The notes under the pieces: generated by a model
Told to the model about the DNA's origin: nothing
Databases searched by the model: none
The model's input: only the letters and a program-made list of their open reading frames with translations
Source of the DNA: Cupriavidus sp. MP-37
Lineage (GTDB): Bacteria > Pseudomonadota > Gammaproteobacteria > Burkholderiales > Burkholderiaceae
Assembly: GCF_020618415.1 (NCBI RefSeq)
Contig: NZ_CP085345.1
Span: 1,240,001 to 1,304,000, forward strand
DNA: 64,000 nucleotides
Direction of reading: 5' to 3'
Shown here: positions 46,514 through 54,891 of the stretch, in pieces
How positions within the stretch are numbered: the stretch's first letter is position 1
Layout: the number at the start of each line of letters is the position of its first letter
Made by a program: the position numbers and the translations under genes

Positions 46514-48889
46514 CTATCTATTCGATGCCTCGCGCTTTGCTGCCCGCAAGGCCTCTAAATCCACGACTGTACCCACGCCCCCAAACAGACCGTGCTGAGG
46601 TCGAAATCCCGCTGGCAACGAGGGGGTGGCAGATGTAGTCTGTGATGCAACGCCAGCGGCCTTCGCGTCCACCACCGTTTCACGCGACTTCTCCGCGGCA
46701 ATGGCCATGCGTCGAACGCCAGCATTTGAACCAGAACGACTCGCAGTGAGCCCTGCACTTTTCTGAATTTTGGCAATCTCCTGGGCGGCCGCCTGCCCTC
46801 CAGCGCCTTTCGCTTTGCGTTTGTGCTCTATGTCGTCAACTTCCTTTCGACGCTTGCGATCCAGCCACTGAAACCGTTGCTGTTCAATCTCCACCAGGTC
46901 CGCATCTCTGCCACATCGCTGGACCGACTCTGTGGTCGGTGGAATTCTTAGCCACTGACCATCGTCGGGATGGCGCCACAACGCCGCGTTACCCCAACAG
47001 TCAGCACAGACCTTCACATACACAGGTTGGCCCATTCCGCCCATCCTGCATTCATATTCGTGCAGCGCGCGCAACGGTGGCGTGAGGATCGGATCGTGGG
47101 GGTCGATACCGTACTCCATTTGGCGTGGCAGGCAGAATCGACCGTTACGCAACCGCGTTCTTTTTAATCTTCTGTCAAAAATCGCACTGCGAATCGTGTC
47201 TTCGGTATGCGCATAGTTCTGATCGCCCCGACGGCGTTCCTGTTGGGCGCAAAATGCGTCATAGCGTGTCGGTAGTTTTCCTGCCACAAGGCCATCGCGC
47301 GTCTCCGCCCGCGGATCCGTTCTTTTGGCGCCAGCCAAATCGTTCAGTACTTCGACCACGAGCCGTTCAAAATCTCGCAATTCCATGTAGATGACTGCCT
47401 TGGCCGGACGACCCTTTCCCCTCCGCTTGACGTTTGAGTACTTCGGACCTGCCGCCGCCCGTTGCTCGATTACCAGCTTCACACACCTCTCCAGTTCTTG
47501 GGTCAGTGCCAGCTTGCCGAGAAAACCGTCCTTCACCCGTGCATTCGCGCCCTCGACGCCGCCCTTGCCTGGCGCGAAGTATGCCGGCGTCTTCGTTAAG
47601 TTCACATGCAGGGATTCCAGTGTCCAGATTTGCTGCTCCTTCGCCGCTCCCGGTCCGCAGTCGACGACTGCTCGGTCGACGTTGCCGCTCCTTAGCCATC
47701 GCGGCGCGGCGGTGAATCTCAGTTGAGCGAATCGTTGCGACTTGTCACAAAACATAGAAACCAGACAATAGGTGTAGGCCATACGATTCTCTGGCCCGAT
47801 CGTCACGTACCAGCCAAGTGGATAGTCACTCCCCCTAACAATGCCGAGGATGAGTCGGGGAGAGCCGATGGAAAGGTATGCGGTTCGATTCGAGTTCGGC
47901 ACCACAATTTCGACGTACGGGAACACGGTCCCATCGAGGTCCGCTATGACTTCGAGTGGATGCCCGATGTCGGTGGCTCGTCCCGTGGGCGGGGGACGCC
48001 ACTCAGGCAGCAAGCCGCCCAACTCTGGCCCCAGCTCAGTGAGGATGGCTCGCATGTGGCGGGCTACCGTGTGCGGCCCAGGGATGCGACGTGCCCCGAT
48101 TTGGGCGCGGGTCACGTCTCGCATGCTACCCGGCACTCCAACGTAGTCGGCGTTAAATTCGCGGACCAGTTCTCGCAAGGTCGAGAACCGTGCCCGCGCG
48201 GACTCCGGCGACCGAGCAGCGATCGAAACGATCAGCGCAACAATGCGCCCCCGCCAGAATGCGGTCATCCGATTTTCGGGCCGGTAGTGTTCGGGATCAA
48301 GAAAGTACCCTGCCGCCTTTCTTCCCGGTTTCTCCGCATGTTCAAGCAAGGACTTCGGTTTCCCCTTTGCACCGCACTCATGGTAGGTGGGCGTCATGGC
48401 GCGACGATCACCGCCATAGCGCACACATCGCCAGAACAGTCGATACAGCTGCCCCGTCACCAAATCTAACCGTCTCGCTTCCTCTTGAACGCGGCGTTTT
48501 AACCAAGTTCGATCAAAAAAAATATCTTCGTGTGCGTGATCATCAGGCGATTCCAACGCTGAATCCCGTTCACCCACCCGACCAAATAGGGGTTGAACCA
48601 TTGCCCAATGCGTATCGCGCAGCGCGGCGTATTTCGCGGGTAGCGAAGCCTCCGAGGGGAATTTCGCCCGGACAGGGTCATGCACGAGATATTTGACTGA
48701 GTCACTTGAAATCAGAGCACAGGCCGGCACTGCCTGCAGCTTCTGACGCCTCGCGCGAGGATTTTGACTCATGTCGTAGAGCGCATAGCGGTCGGTCCGC
48801 TCTTGGTAGGCCACGACGCGATACGTTGTGACGCAACCAGATCGCCGTACCTCCACGCATTGGAATAACGACAACTCAGCGATCCTCAT
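46514..48889 (-). CDS. TnsB-like DDE transposase of a Tn7-like element
   Basis: The 791-residue protein has the TnsB/rve transposase layout: N-terminal DNA-binding region, then EVIADLDGTVFPYVEIVV (first Asp, 317), ILGIVRGSDYPLGWYVTIGPEN, RAVVDCGPG (second Asp, 410) and APGKGGVEGANARVKDG (Glu446), so the catalytic triad is intact. The C-terminal portion is Lys/Arg/Ala-rich, as in TnsB tails that contact TnsC. It is the last gene of a five-gene minus-strand operon and overlaps the tnsA-like gene by 14 bases. It should perform 3'-end joining of the transposon. Confidence 0.82.
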   Translation of the reverse strand: MRIAELSLFQCVEVRRSGCVTTYRVVAYQERTDRYALYDMSQNPRARRQKLQAVPACALISSDSVKYLVHDPVRAKFPSEASLPAKYAALRDTHWAMVQPLFGRVGERDSALESPDDHAHEDIFFDRTWLKRRVQEEARRLDLVTGQLYRLFWRCVRYGGDRRAMTPTYHECGAKGKPKSLLEHAEKPGRKAAGYFLDPEHYRPENRMTAFWRGRIVALIVSIAARSPESARARFSTLRELVREFNADYVGVPGSMRDVTRAQIGARRIPGPHTVARHMRAILTELGPELGGLLPEWRPPPTGRATDIGHPLEVIADLDGTVFPYVEIVVPNSNRTAYLSIGSPRLILGIVRGSDYPLGWYVTIGPENRMAYTYCLVSMFCDKSQRFAQLRFTAAPRWLRSGNVDRAVVDCGPGAAKEQQIWTLESLHVNLTKTPAYFAPGKGGVEGANARVKDGFLGKLALTQELERCVKLVIEQRAAAGPKYSNVKRRGKGRPAKAVIYMELRDFERLVVEVLNDLAGAKRTDPRAETRDGLVAGKLPTRYDAFCAQQERRRGDQNYAHTEDTIRSAIFDRRLKRTRLRNGRFCLPRQMEYGIDPHDPILTPPLRALHEYECRMGGMGQPVYVKVCADCWGNAALWRHPDDGQWLRIPPTTESVQRCGRDADLVEIEQQRFQWLDRKRRKEVDDIEHKRKAKGAGGQAAAQEIAKIQKSAGLTASRSGSNAGVRRMAIAAEKSRETVVDAKAAGVASQTTSATPSLPAGFRPQHGLFGGVGTVVDLEALRAAKREASNR

Positions 48890-49712
48890 GCTGTCTCCTT
48901 AGCCTCACGCGCAGCGGTTGACTCACCTCCAGTGCATAGCCGTCATCCAGCTCCAAGTATCCCAGTACGAGTGCGGCGCCGAGTCGCGTGTAGGCAGCGT
49001 CGCGGGCTTCCAGATCTGTCGTACCGAGCCGCAATCGCCGCCCGAGTCGGAGCATCAGGCTATCCAAATCGCATGGTTTATAGCGCCGAGCGCAATGCGC
49101 AGTTGGCCGTCTCCGACGCCGACGTTCACTTTCCAGTAGCGTCCCAGCAAACTGCCACGCTTCGCTTCTCAGGGCCCGGATGTCGTGGCGTTGGACAAGG
49201 CCGTTGCAGAAGTATGCGTTGTGAATCTGCACCGCTGTAAAGGCAAACCTATCGAACAACTCGGAGGTCACGTCAAGGGCCGCGAGCATCGGTCGGACAT
49301 TTCGATGGCGTTCAGCATCCATGAACAGTGCGTGCAAATGCGGTACGCCACGTCGCTGTAAAAGCTCTACGACGACCATGCGATCGATGATCTGCGGTGC
49401 GCTCTTCGTCGCCACACAGACAGGATAGTGACAGCGAATATCAATCACATAGGGCGATGCGCAGAGCAATGCATCGACAATACGCTCACTTTGCGACTGT
49501 TCCAGTAGAGGCCGTCCGCCCCGCACGTTTGCGGTGACGGAGGACAATGAGTAAGGCTTGCGTTTGGCGAAGAGTTGGTTGTCGTGCCACCGTCCCGTCA
49601 ATACGTACAAACGATCCCGCTCGGGCAAAATCAATCGAGAGTCGGCCACGCAATGTCGCGCAAAGTTGCTGAGCATGATGGCGTCATGAGCGATCACGGT
49701 TTTCTCCGACAA
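48876..49712 (-). CDS. TnsA-like protein, nuclease site apparently degenerate
   Basis: The 278-residue protein lies directly upstream of tnsB-like, where tnsA belongs. The stretch RPLLEQSQSERIVDALLCASPYVIDIRCHYPV fits the TnsA beginning of the nuclease fold (conserved Glu, about 71-76), and a winged-helix-like C-terminal half follows. At the places where TnsA has PDF and ExK, this protein has APQIID (105-110) and LHALFMDAE (126-134), so the catalytic Asp/Lys pair is not obvious. It may assist TnsB structurally or have a relocated active site. The stop overlaps the tnsB-like start, which implies coupled translation. Confidence 0.55.
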   Translation of the reverse strand: MSEKTVIAHDAIMLSNFARHCVADSRLILPERDRLYVLTGRWHDNQLFAKRKPYSLSSVTANVRGGRPLLEQSQSERIVDALLCASPYVIDIRCHYPVCVATKSAPQIIDRMVVVELLQRRGVPHLHALFMDAERHRNVRPMLAALDVTSELFDRFAFTAVQIHNAYFCNGLVQRHDIRALRSEAWQFAGTLLESERRRRRRPTAHCARRYKPCDLDSLMLRLGRRLRLGTTDLEARDAAYTRLGAALVLGYLELDDGYALEVSQPLRVRLRRQHEDR

Positions 49713-51237
49713 CTTGCTCCACGCGTTGCACCAGCCGTCTGTAGTATTTGAGTGTCATCCCTAATGAGAGGTCCTGCGCGTGCGCGAGTGCCGATGCCAT
49801 ATAGGGGTCCACACATTGTGGAAACTCCCTTGCCAACAAACGCCAACGACGACGGTTGCATTCCCCCTCCATCTCCCGATATCGATCGACGACTGTCCGA
49901 CACGCAGGGTAGTCGTTGATGGAAGATACATTTAAGATATCTTTTATCAGCAACTTTATCGTGATGCGAGGTGCATGAGCATCTTGCTGGTAGGCAATCG
50001 CCCGCGCCTCGATGCGTCGGGCTAAACGGACATCGGTGCGTCGTCGACGGAGCTTCATCCTACTGGCGTGGTGCTGCATCGCCAGCGCGTTGACCCATTC
50101 AGCGTCCGTGGAGATGATTCCCGTGATCGGGGCGATGGCATTCTCATACAGAAATCGGCGCGGCAAGTCCGGGTGTGCGAGCAACGTCTCAGCAATCAAC
50201 AGTCTCGCAGCGGCACGTTGTCCTTCGGAGTATTCGGTGGCAAATCCCGGCATCGGGTTCTTGGCCACATTGGCGATGGCACGCTTGACCAAGATAGTCG
50301 AAAGCAGGGTGTCAATCGAACCATACAATAAGCGACATGCGATGAGATTGACCACGGGGAGCCCGCTAAAGCGGTTCCCGATCATGACAAGCTTGAGTTT
50401 CTCGTACCGATGCGCGGGACGATAGTTTTGTTCAAAGAACTCGCGCGCACCGTTTTCCTCCAACCGTTCGACCGTGCGTTCACCGGGACTGCCGGAAAAC
50501 ACGCGGAGCCGCTCACCGCCCTCTCGCATGACAGCACGAACCTCCTCCCCGTAGATGCCGTCCAGTTTGCCAGCCAGCACTTGCTCGATGTCGTATGCGA
50601 TACCCTGAGCAAAATCACAGGGCCGCGATGGCGACCGCCGAGCCATGAACTTTCCGCACTTGCAGCGCAGAACCGGCGCCCAGCCGAAGTCCAGATAGTT
50701 GTAGGCTAAACCACACGTCTCGCATTGGTGGACGACTACTGCTGCATGTCGAGCACACCAGTTGTAGCCTCTAACGCTCGGCGCGGTATCCCACGTGGCA
50801 AAGCCGCGCGTCGCCTCTTGCTCCCGGATGCATTCCGGACAAGCACCCAGTGCAGCGTTACGGCTCGCCCGATAGCTTTGGAATTTCCGGGGCTCACCGA
50901 TCGTCGAAATCAGTCCACTGATGGCATTTTCGGTGAGTAAGTTCGCCTCGCCAATGCCAAGGAATGGCGTAAGGAGTCGCAGATGGGTATGCCTTAAACT
51001 TACCGAGACAGGATCGGGGCATAGCTCGCCAAACGCTGGCAAAATACGTCCTAAGCCCGCGACCATTCCAACCGAAGAATGCACAACCGAATTACGTATA
51101 TCGGTGATCGCTTTGTTCGACGTGACAGTGGCACCGCGATAGATTCGCTCAACAAAGGCGGAGATCAGTTCGTTGGGCTGCAAGGCGATCGCATTGCCAA
51201 TCACGATCGGTTCGCCCATCATAGATTTGATTTTCAT
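49684..51237 (-). CDS. TniQ/TnsD-like zinc-finger target-selection protein (copy 2)
   Basis: The 517-residue protein has TniQ features: an N-terminal LQPNELISAFVERIYRGA segment, then a zinc-binding region GACPECIREQEATRGFATWDTAPSVRGYNWCARHAAVVVHQCETCG and LRCKCGK. TniQ/TnsD proteins recognise the target and recruit TnsC. ATG 51237 overlaps the stop of the first TniQ-like gene (ATGA) and has AGGAGG just upstream (about 51247-51252). It overlaps the tnsA-like gene start by 29 bases. Having two TniQ-type genes suggests two targeting pathways. Confidence 0.75.
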   Translation of the reverse strand: MKIKSMMGEPIVIGNAIALQPNELISAFVERIYRGATVTSNKAITDIRNSVVHSSVGMVAGLGRILPAFGELCPDPVSVSLRHTHLRLLTPFLGIGEANLLTENAISGLISTIGEPRKFQSYRASRNAALGACPECIREQEATRGFATWDTAPSVRGYNWCARHAAVVVHQCETCGLAYNYLDFGWAPVLRCKCGKFMARRSPSRPCDFAQGIAYDIEQVLAGKLDGIYGEEVRAVMREGGERLRVFSGSPGERTVERLEENGAREFFEQNYRPAHRYEKLKLVMIGNRFSGLPVVNLIACRLLYGSIDTLLSTILVKRAIANVAKNPMPGFATEYSEGQRAAARLLIAETLLAHPDLPRRFLYENAIAPITGIISTDAEWVNALAMQHHASRMKLRRRRTDVRLARRIEARAIAYQQDAHAPRITIKLLIKDILNVSSINDYPACRTVVDRYREMEGECNRRRWRLLAREFPQCVDPYMASALAHAQDLSLGMTLKYYRRLVQRVEQVVGENRDRS

Positions 51238-52793
51238 GCTCGGGTCCTCCTGGCGGTGGCGTTCCTGCACGTGTGCGCCGGCAAGGCGTCCTTGACCGAC
51301 CCGGTGCGCAAGTACTGATCAATTGCTTGTTGCACCCGCGCGGCGTTGGATGCCTTGCGCAGCGCATACTCTGACATGCCAAGCTGGCGCCGCAGCGCGG
51401 CATTTGACGGTCGCCGATGGGGATACTCTTGCGTGAGCCAGGCTGCTGCCCGTCGGATCTTTGCCGCAAGCGACGCATCTTGACCGCTGACGCCATGGGC
51501 GTCGCGTCGCGTAAGCGATATCGGGCCTGCCACCAGTGGCCAATGGTCATGCAGCCACACCGCATCGTGGCGGCTCAGCCAATGGAACAGCCGCGGCTCT
51601 ACGCGGGCAATCTGGTTGGCTGAAGACTGCGGTGCGGCTCGCATTCTCGCGAGCCATACTAGGCGAGCCTCCGAGCGGATCCGCTCAAGCTGCGCCGTCG
51701 CGAGCGCGGGACGCAGGCCCTGTTGGCGGATTTCGCGATAGACGGTGTCCAGTGACAATCGACACAGGCGAGCAATCTCATTCGGGGTGCACTGCCGAGC
51801 AATCAGGTCAGTCAGATCTTGGCGCGAGTATCGATGACGGCCGTCAACTGGCAGCGGACGTATCCGGCCAGCACGCCATGCCCGCTGTGGTAATGCCCTC
51901 GGCATTATGGTCGGGCGCTGCACCGCGGCAGGCTTCACTGGTCGAGCTTTCCCGATTCCGCCATCCTCGAGAAACATCCATAGCAACGCGAGATAGATCG
52001 GATGTAGCGTCGCGCGACCCGCCACCCAAGCCAGCACCTTTGCACCACGCCCTGGCAACGCTGCGAGCTTGCGCAGTGATGGCGCGACGTCTAAGCACGC
52101 GCAGTAGTTGCGGAACGCCTCTGAAAACGCATGTGTGCGCGCACCACCGGTGTCAGCGAAAAAGCCCGCGGTGGCGAGACTTTCCGCGAAATGGCAGGCC
52201 GCTTCCTGCCTGTCGCCCAGGCCGGTGATTGCCAAAATCGCACGGGCGTAGGCGACGCGGTCGGCGGCAGCGGGACGTACCGCGGACCGTTTCGGGGCAG
52301 GAATCGGATGAGGACAACGCTCGACTAACCTGCAGCCGTGCCAGGGGCACGCTTGCACGAACGGAACAAGGTGTGGCCAAAAGAACGCGCTGACACCAAA
52401 GCGCTCCCACGCGCTGGCTTCGCATTCGGGACAGATGCGAATGCCGCCCACTCGCATGCCCGCCCATACCCGCAGGGTGGGTTGTACCGAACGACCGCTG
52501 CCATGCAACAGGCGCTGCCCCTGCGTGGCCGCCATCTCCGGCAGCAGGCCAAGCGCCAGCAACGGATATGCCGAATGCTCCTTCAACAACCGCTCGGCAT
52601 TGCCATACAACCCGCTAGTGAGGGACGCTAGCTGGGTCAGCGACATGCGGGGCACGGTGCCAAATGCACGACCGGGGGCAAACCGATCCTTCGCCGCAAG
52701 GATGGTGTCGCCATCCATGAACAGTCCGCGGGCGATGCTGCTCGCGGCTTCCTGCGGCGGTCGGGGCAGCAGAACCGGTATCCGCGGCATCAT
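51234..52793 (-). CDS. TniQ/TnsD-like zinc-finger target-selection protein (copy 1)
   Basis: The 519-residue protein has GIRICPECEASAWERFGVSAFFWPHLVPFVQACPWHGCRLVERCP: CxxC at 121-124 and C-x2-H-x-C at 149-154, the TniQ zinc-finger pattern. Later it shows helix-turn-helix-like units (RYSRQDLTDLIARQCTPNEIARLCRLSLDTVYREIRQQG) of the TnsD type that read the attachment site. It is the second gene of the operon, overlapping the tnsC-like stop by four bases and coupled to the next TniQ gene. It would be the site-specific (TnsD-like) selector, with the shorter one giving a different target. Confidence 0.75.
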   Translation of the reverse strand: MMPRIPVLLPRPPQEAASSIARGLFMDGDTILAAKDRFAPGRAFGTVPRMSLTQLASLTSGLYGNAERLLKEHSAYPLLALGLLPEMAATQGQRLLHGSGRSVQPTLRVWAGMRVGGIRICPECEASAWERFGVSAFFWPHLVPFVQACPWHGCRLVERCPHPIPAPKRSAVRPAAADRVAYARAILAITGLGDRQEAACHFAESLATAGFFADTGGARTHAFSEAFRNYCACLDVAPSLRKLAALPGRGAKVLAWVAGRATLHPIYLALLWMFLEDGGIGKARPVKPAAVQRPTIMPRALPQRAWRAGRIRPLPVDGRHRYSRQDLTDLIARQCTPNEIARLCRLSLDTVYREIRQQGLRPALATAQLERIRSEARLVWLARMRAAPQSSANQIARVEPRLFHWLSRHDAVWLHDHWPLVAGPISLTRRDAHGVSGQDASLAAKIRRAAAWLTQEYPHRRPSNAALRRQLGMSEYALRKASNAARVQQAIDQYLRTGSVKDALPAHTCRNATARRTRA

Positions 52794-54103
52794 GACGATT
52801 CTCCCGCCGCTTGCACGGACGATGCAGCGTCATCTCTGACATCTGTCTCCCAAGGCAAATAATCCTGGTACTTGACATACTCACTTTGGGAGATAGCTTC
52901 AGCGTCCAGGATTCGGCCGTACAGTTCCCGTGCCATAGCGAGGTGCCCAATACAGGCCTTGTCCACCAAGCCCCGCGCGGCGGCTGACGGGTCCATGCCA
53001 TGTTGGTTTACGAGGCGGTTGTATAGCACCCAGGAGCTGACCATCGGAGCTCTTAACCCATGCGTTTCCGGCAAGATCCGGGACAACGGCGCGGGCATCG
53101 GACCGCTGCGGGCGAAGAGTTCCCACATGGCCTGCGTAATCCCCGCGTAGTTGCCGGGGTCGTAAGCCAAAATTTCCTGAGGTGGCGGGAACAATGCCCG
53201 GAACTCCGAATGCAAGAACGCCGCTCGCACGGCAGCGGTCGCGCATAGGACGACAACGAAGCCCTCCCGCGCGATGCGAGACAGCAACCGCCAAAAACGC
53301 GGTAGCTCGGGCACAAGGTGCTGGGAAGTGAAGCCGGTAATGACAAGCGCACCCACATTGGCCGCGTGCATCCGCCCCAATAGGAAAGTTTCGATCCCGC
53401 CGAGTTTTGCGCGTATCAACTCGCCGTCAAGGTCTTGGCTCCCCAGCGCCTGCAACAGCGCCATCAGCAGTTCCCTCGCCCAGTGGCCGTCGGACATCGG
53501 TGCGATCAAGAGCGGCACATGATCGATGCGGCATCCATCGCTACCGACCAGCCCTCCCTTCTCGTCGAATATTTGCATCTGTGTGTGCGGCGGCTTCACG
53601 CCGATCAGGTCGCGTAACGCATAGAACGTCCGCTCCACGGCCATGCTAGTGGGTGCACTGACGAGGTGCGTACGGACGACCCCGCCCCCCCAGTGCTGAA
53701 CAAGCGGCCTGGACTCGGCCGGCTCGGCTGCGACAAGCTGCGGCATGCTGGTACGGGGCCTTCGGAGAAGATGCATCGCACGGGCATAGGCCGTGCCCCA
53801 AGCGGCTCCCGATGCCCCACGCTCGGCCGCGCGCTGCCGGATGTCAGACAGCACGTGCAACGCGATCAAGGCTTCGGCTTCCGTGCAGAGGCACATCGAC
53901 CGCAGCCTGGATTCCATCGCCTCCCATGGACGCAAACGCTGGCGTTGCGGCGTATTGCGGGAACTGTGCGTATAGAGTTGCTCTGCCATAGCCAGAGCCG
54001 TCTCCGGGAGCGCCGGCAAGTCATCCAGTAGAAAGGACTGGACACTGGCAGGCGTGACGTTTCTTGGCGGTTCGTCTGGGACGACCGCAGTTCGCATCGA
54101 CAT
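52790..54103 (-). CDS. TnsC-like protein lacking Walker A and B residues (pseudo-ATPase)
   Basis: The 437-residue protein is first in the Tn7-like operon. DHVPLLIAPMSDGHWARELLMALLQALGSQ (about 194-223) aligns with the TnsC stretch after the P-loop (VxLLIxxPxDGSxKxLCxxFFxAxDxxLG), and VGALVITGFTSQHLVPELPRFWRLLSRI (250-277) with its Walker B region. At the P-loop position the sequence is SAPTSMAVERTF (149-160) instead of GxxGxGKS/T, and LVITGFTSQH replaces LVIDEIQ. ATP binding and hydrolysis are therefore unlikely by the usual residues. ATG 54103 follows GGAGG (54112-54116). It may form the TnsB-activating platform without the usual ATP switch. Confidence 0.65.
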   Translation of the reverse strand: MSMRTAVVPDEPPRNVTPASVQSFLLDDLPALPETALAMAEQLYTHSSRNTPQRQRLRPWEAMESRLRSMCLCTEAEALIALHVLSDIRQRAAERGASGAAWGTAYARAMHLLRRPRTSMPQLVAAEPAESRPLVQHWGGGVVRTHLVSAPTSMAVERTFYALRDLIGVKPPHTQMQIFDEKGGLVGSDGCRIDHVPLLIAPMSDGHWARELLMALLQALGSQDLDGELIRAKLGGIETFLLGRMHAANVGALVITGFTSQHLVPELPRFWRLLSRIAREGFVVVLCATAAVRAAFLHSEFRALFPPPQEILAYDPGNYAGITQAMWELFARSGPMPAPLSRILPETHGLRAPMVSSWVLYNRLVNQHGMDPSAAARGLVDKACIGHLAMARELYGRILDAEAISQSEYVKYQDYLPWETDVRDDAASSVQAAGESS

Positions 54104-54231
54104 TGCGCACCTCCGTATTCGCGGACGGCCTCTCGCATGACGACGCACGCGAGGGTCTCTTGTCACAACCGGGAAAGCAGTCCCGTCGTCCCCCAAGGAG
54201 CACGGGCCGCAGGATGGACACGGCCAGGTCG

Positions 54232-54486
54232 CTACGAGGCAGGCAATTGGAAGGATCGTGAGTCAGGAAGGCGACACTTCGGCGCGACCCGGGCGATATC
54301 CAGGACGGGCACGCGCAAGACGTAAGGTCTGGCATCGGTCATCAATGCCGTCAGACGGGGAAGGCGGTACGAGAGCGGGTCGCCACCGCTTGTTGTGAGC
54401 GCGACGACGCGCCAAACGCTCATTCGTGAAGTATTCGTCATGGTGGTGTGCCAATCATCAAGGGTTTTCGGAAAATTCGAACGCAT
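54232..54486 (-). CDS. Small hypothetical protein before the Tn7-like operon (uncertain)
   Basis: A frame starting at ATG 54486 (MRSNFPKTLDDWHTTMTNTSRMSVWRVVALTTS) encodes 84 residues and ends at 54232. The middle (GGDPLSYRLPRLTALMTDARPYVLRVPVLDIARV) is plausible protein, but no family is recognised. It is 128 bases before the tnsC-like start and could be the first gene of that operon or part of its leader. Confidence 0.35.
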   Translation of the reverse strand: MRSNFPKTLDDWHTTMTNTSRMSVWRVVALTTSGGDPLSYRLPRLTALMTDARPYVLRVPVLDIARVAPKCRLPDSRSFQLPAS

Positions 54487-54573
54487 ATGGCGTCCCTGCC
54501 TTGACGAGCCCCACGTCACCGCCGATACTGTCAGTGTCACCTAGCAGTCAGCGATGGCCTGGAATTGCGTCGG

Positions 54574-54590
54574 CATGTTAAATAAACATG
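54574..54590. repeat. CATGTT/AACATG inverted repeat beside the RNA candidate
   Basis: CATGTT and AACATG are separated by AAATA and overlap the presumed -10 region of the RNA candidate. The neighbouring AATAAACAT recurs in direct orientation about 210 bases away (near 54790), so the RNA candidate is framed by two copies. These could be operator or recombinase sites. Confidence 0.35.
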
Positions 54591-54717
54591 TGGAAGCTTT
54601 CAGGGGATGCGCCCTCCAACCGCATCCGAAAAATTGCCGGATATACCGATGTCCTGAGCAGAGGACTCATCGAATATACGGCACACAAAGCCGCCTTTCC
54701 AGGCGGCTTTTGCTTTG
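54590..54717 (+). ncRNA. Candidate structured small RNA with intrinsic terminator
   Basis: Three stems lie in a row on the plus strand: GGATGCG/CGCATCC (54605-54627); a long interrupted hairpin TGCCG...CGATGTCCT-GAGCAG-AGGAC-TC-ATCG...CGGCA (54635-54683); and AAGCCGCC-TTTCCA-GGCGGCTT followed by TTGCTTT (54687-54717), an intrinsic terminator. A weak promoter (TTAAAT at 54578 with TGGCCT 17 bases earlier) would start it near 54590. There is no reading frame with protein character. It is divergent from the Tn7-like operon and lies between it and the integrase gene. I do not recognise an RNA family. Confidence 0.45.
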
Positions 54718-54891
54718 TATCGGCTTATTCACAAATCAAATTGTCAATCCTTTCAATATACTTTTTCCTTATTTTTCAAAGGCATAGAAAATAAACATTA
54801 GATCTCCATTCTCTTGTGCAGCGGCTCCATTTTTATCGAGCGGAAAGCTAAAAATTTCCGAAAAAATCGCACCACAAGCTGAATGGAGAGA

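Noticed and set aside
46160..54850. Scattered TTTCGG(C/A)A-like stretches on both sides of the Tn7-like operon as possible TnsB-binding sites
   Set aside because: Matches are short and irregular, with no consistent spacing or TGT/ACA-type end, so they cannot be called transposon ends by eye.
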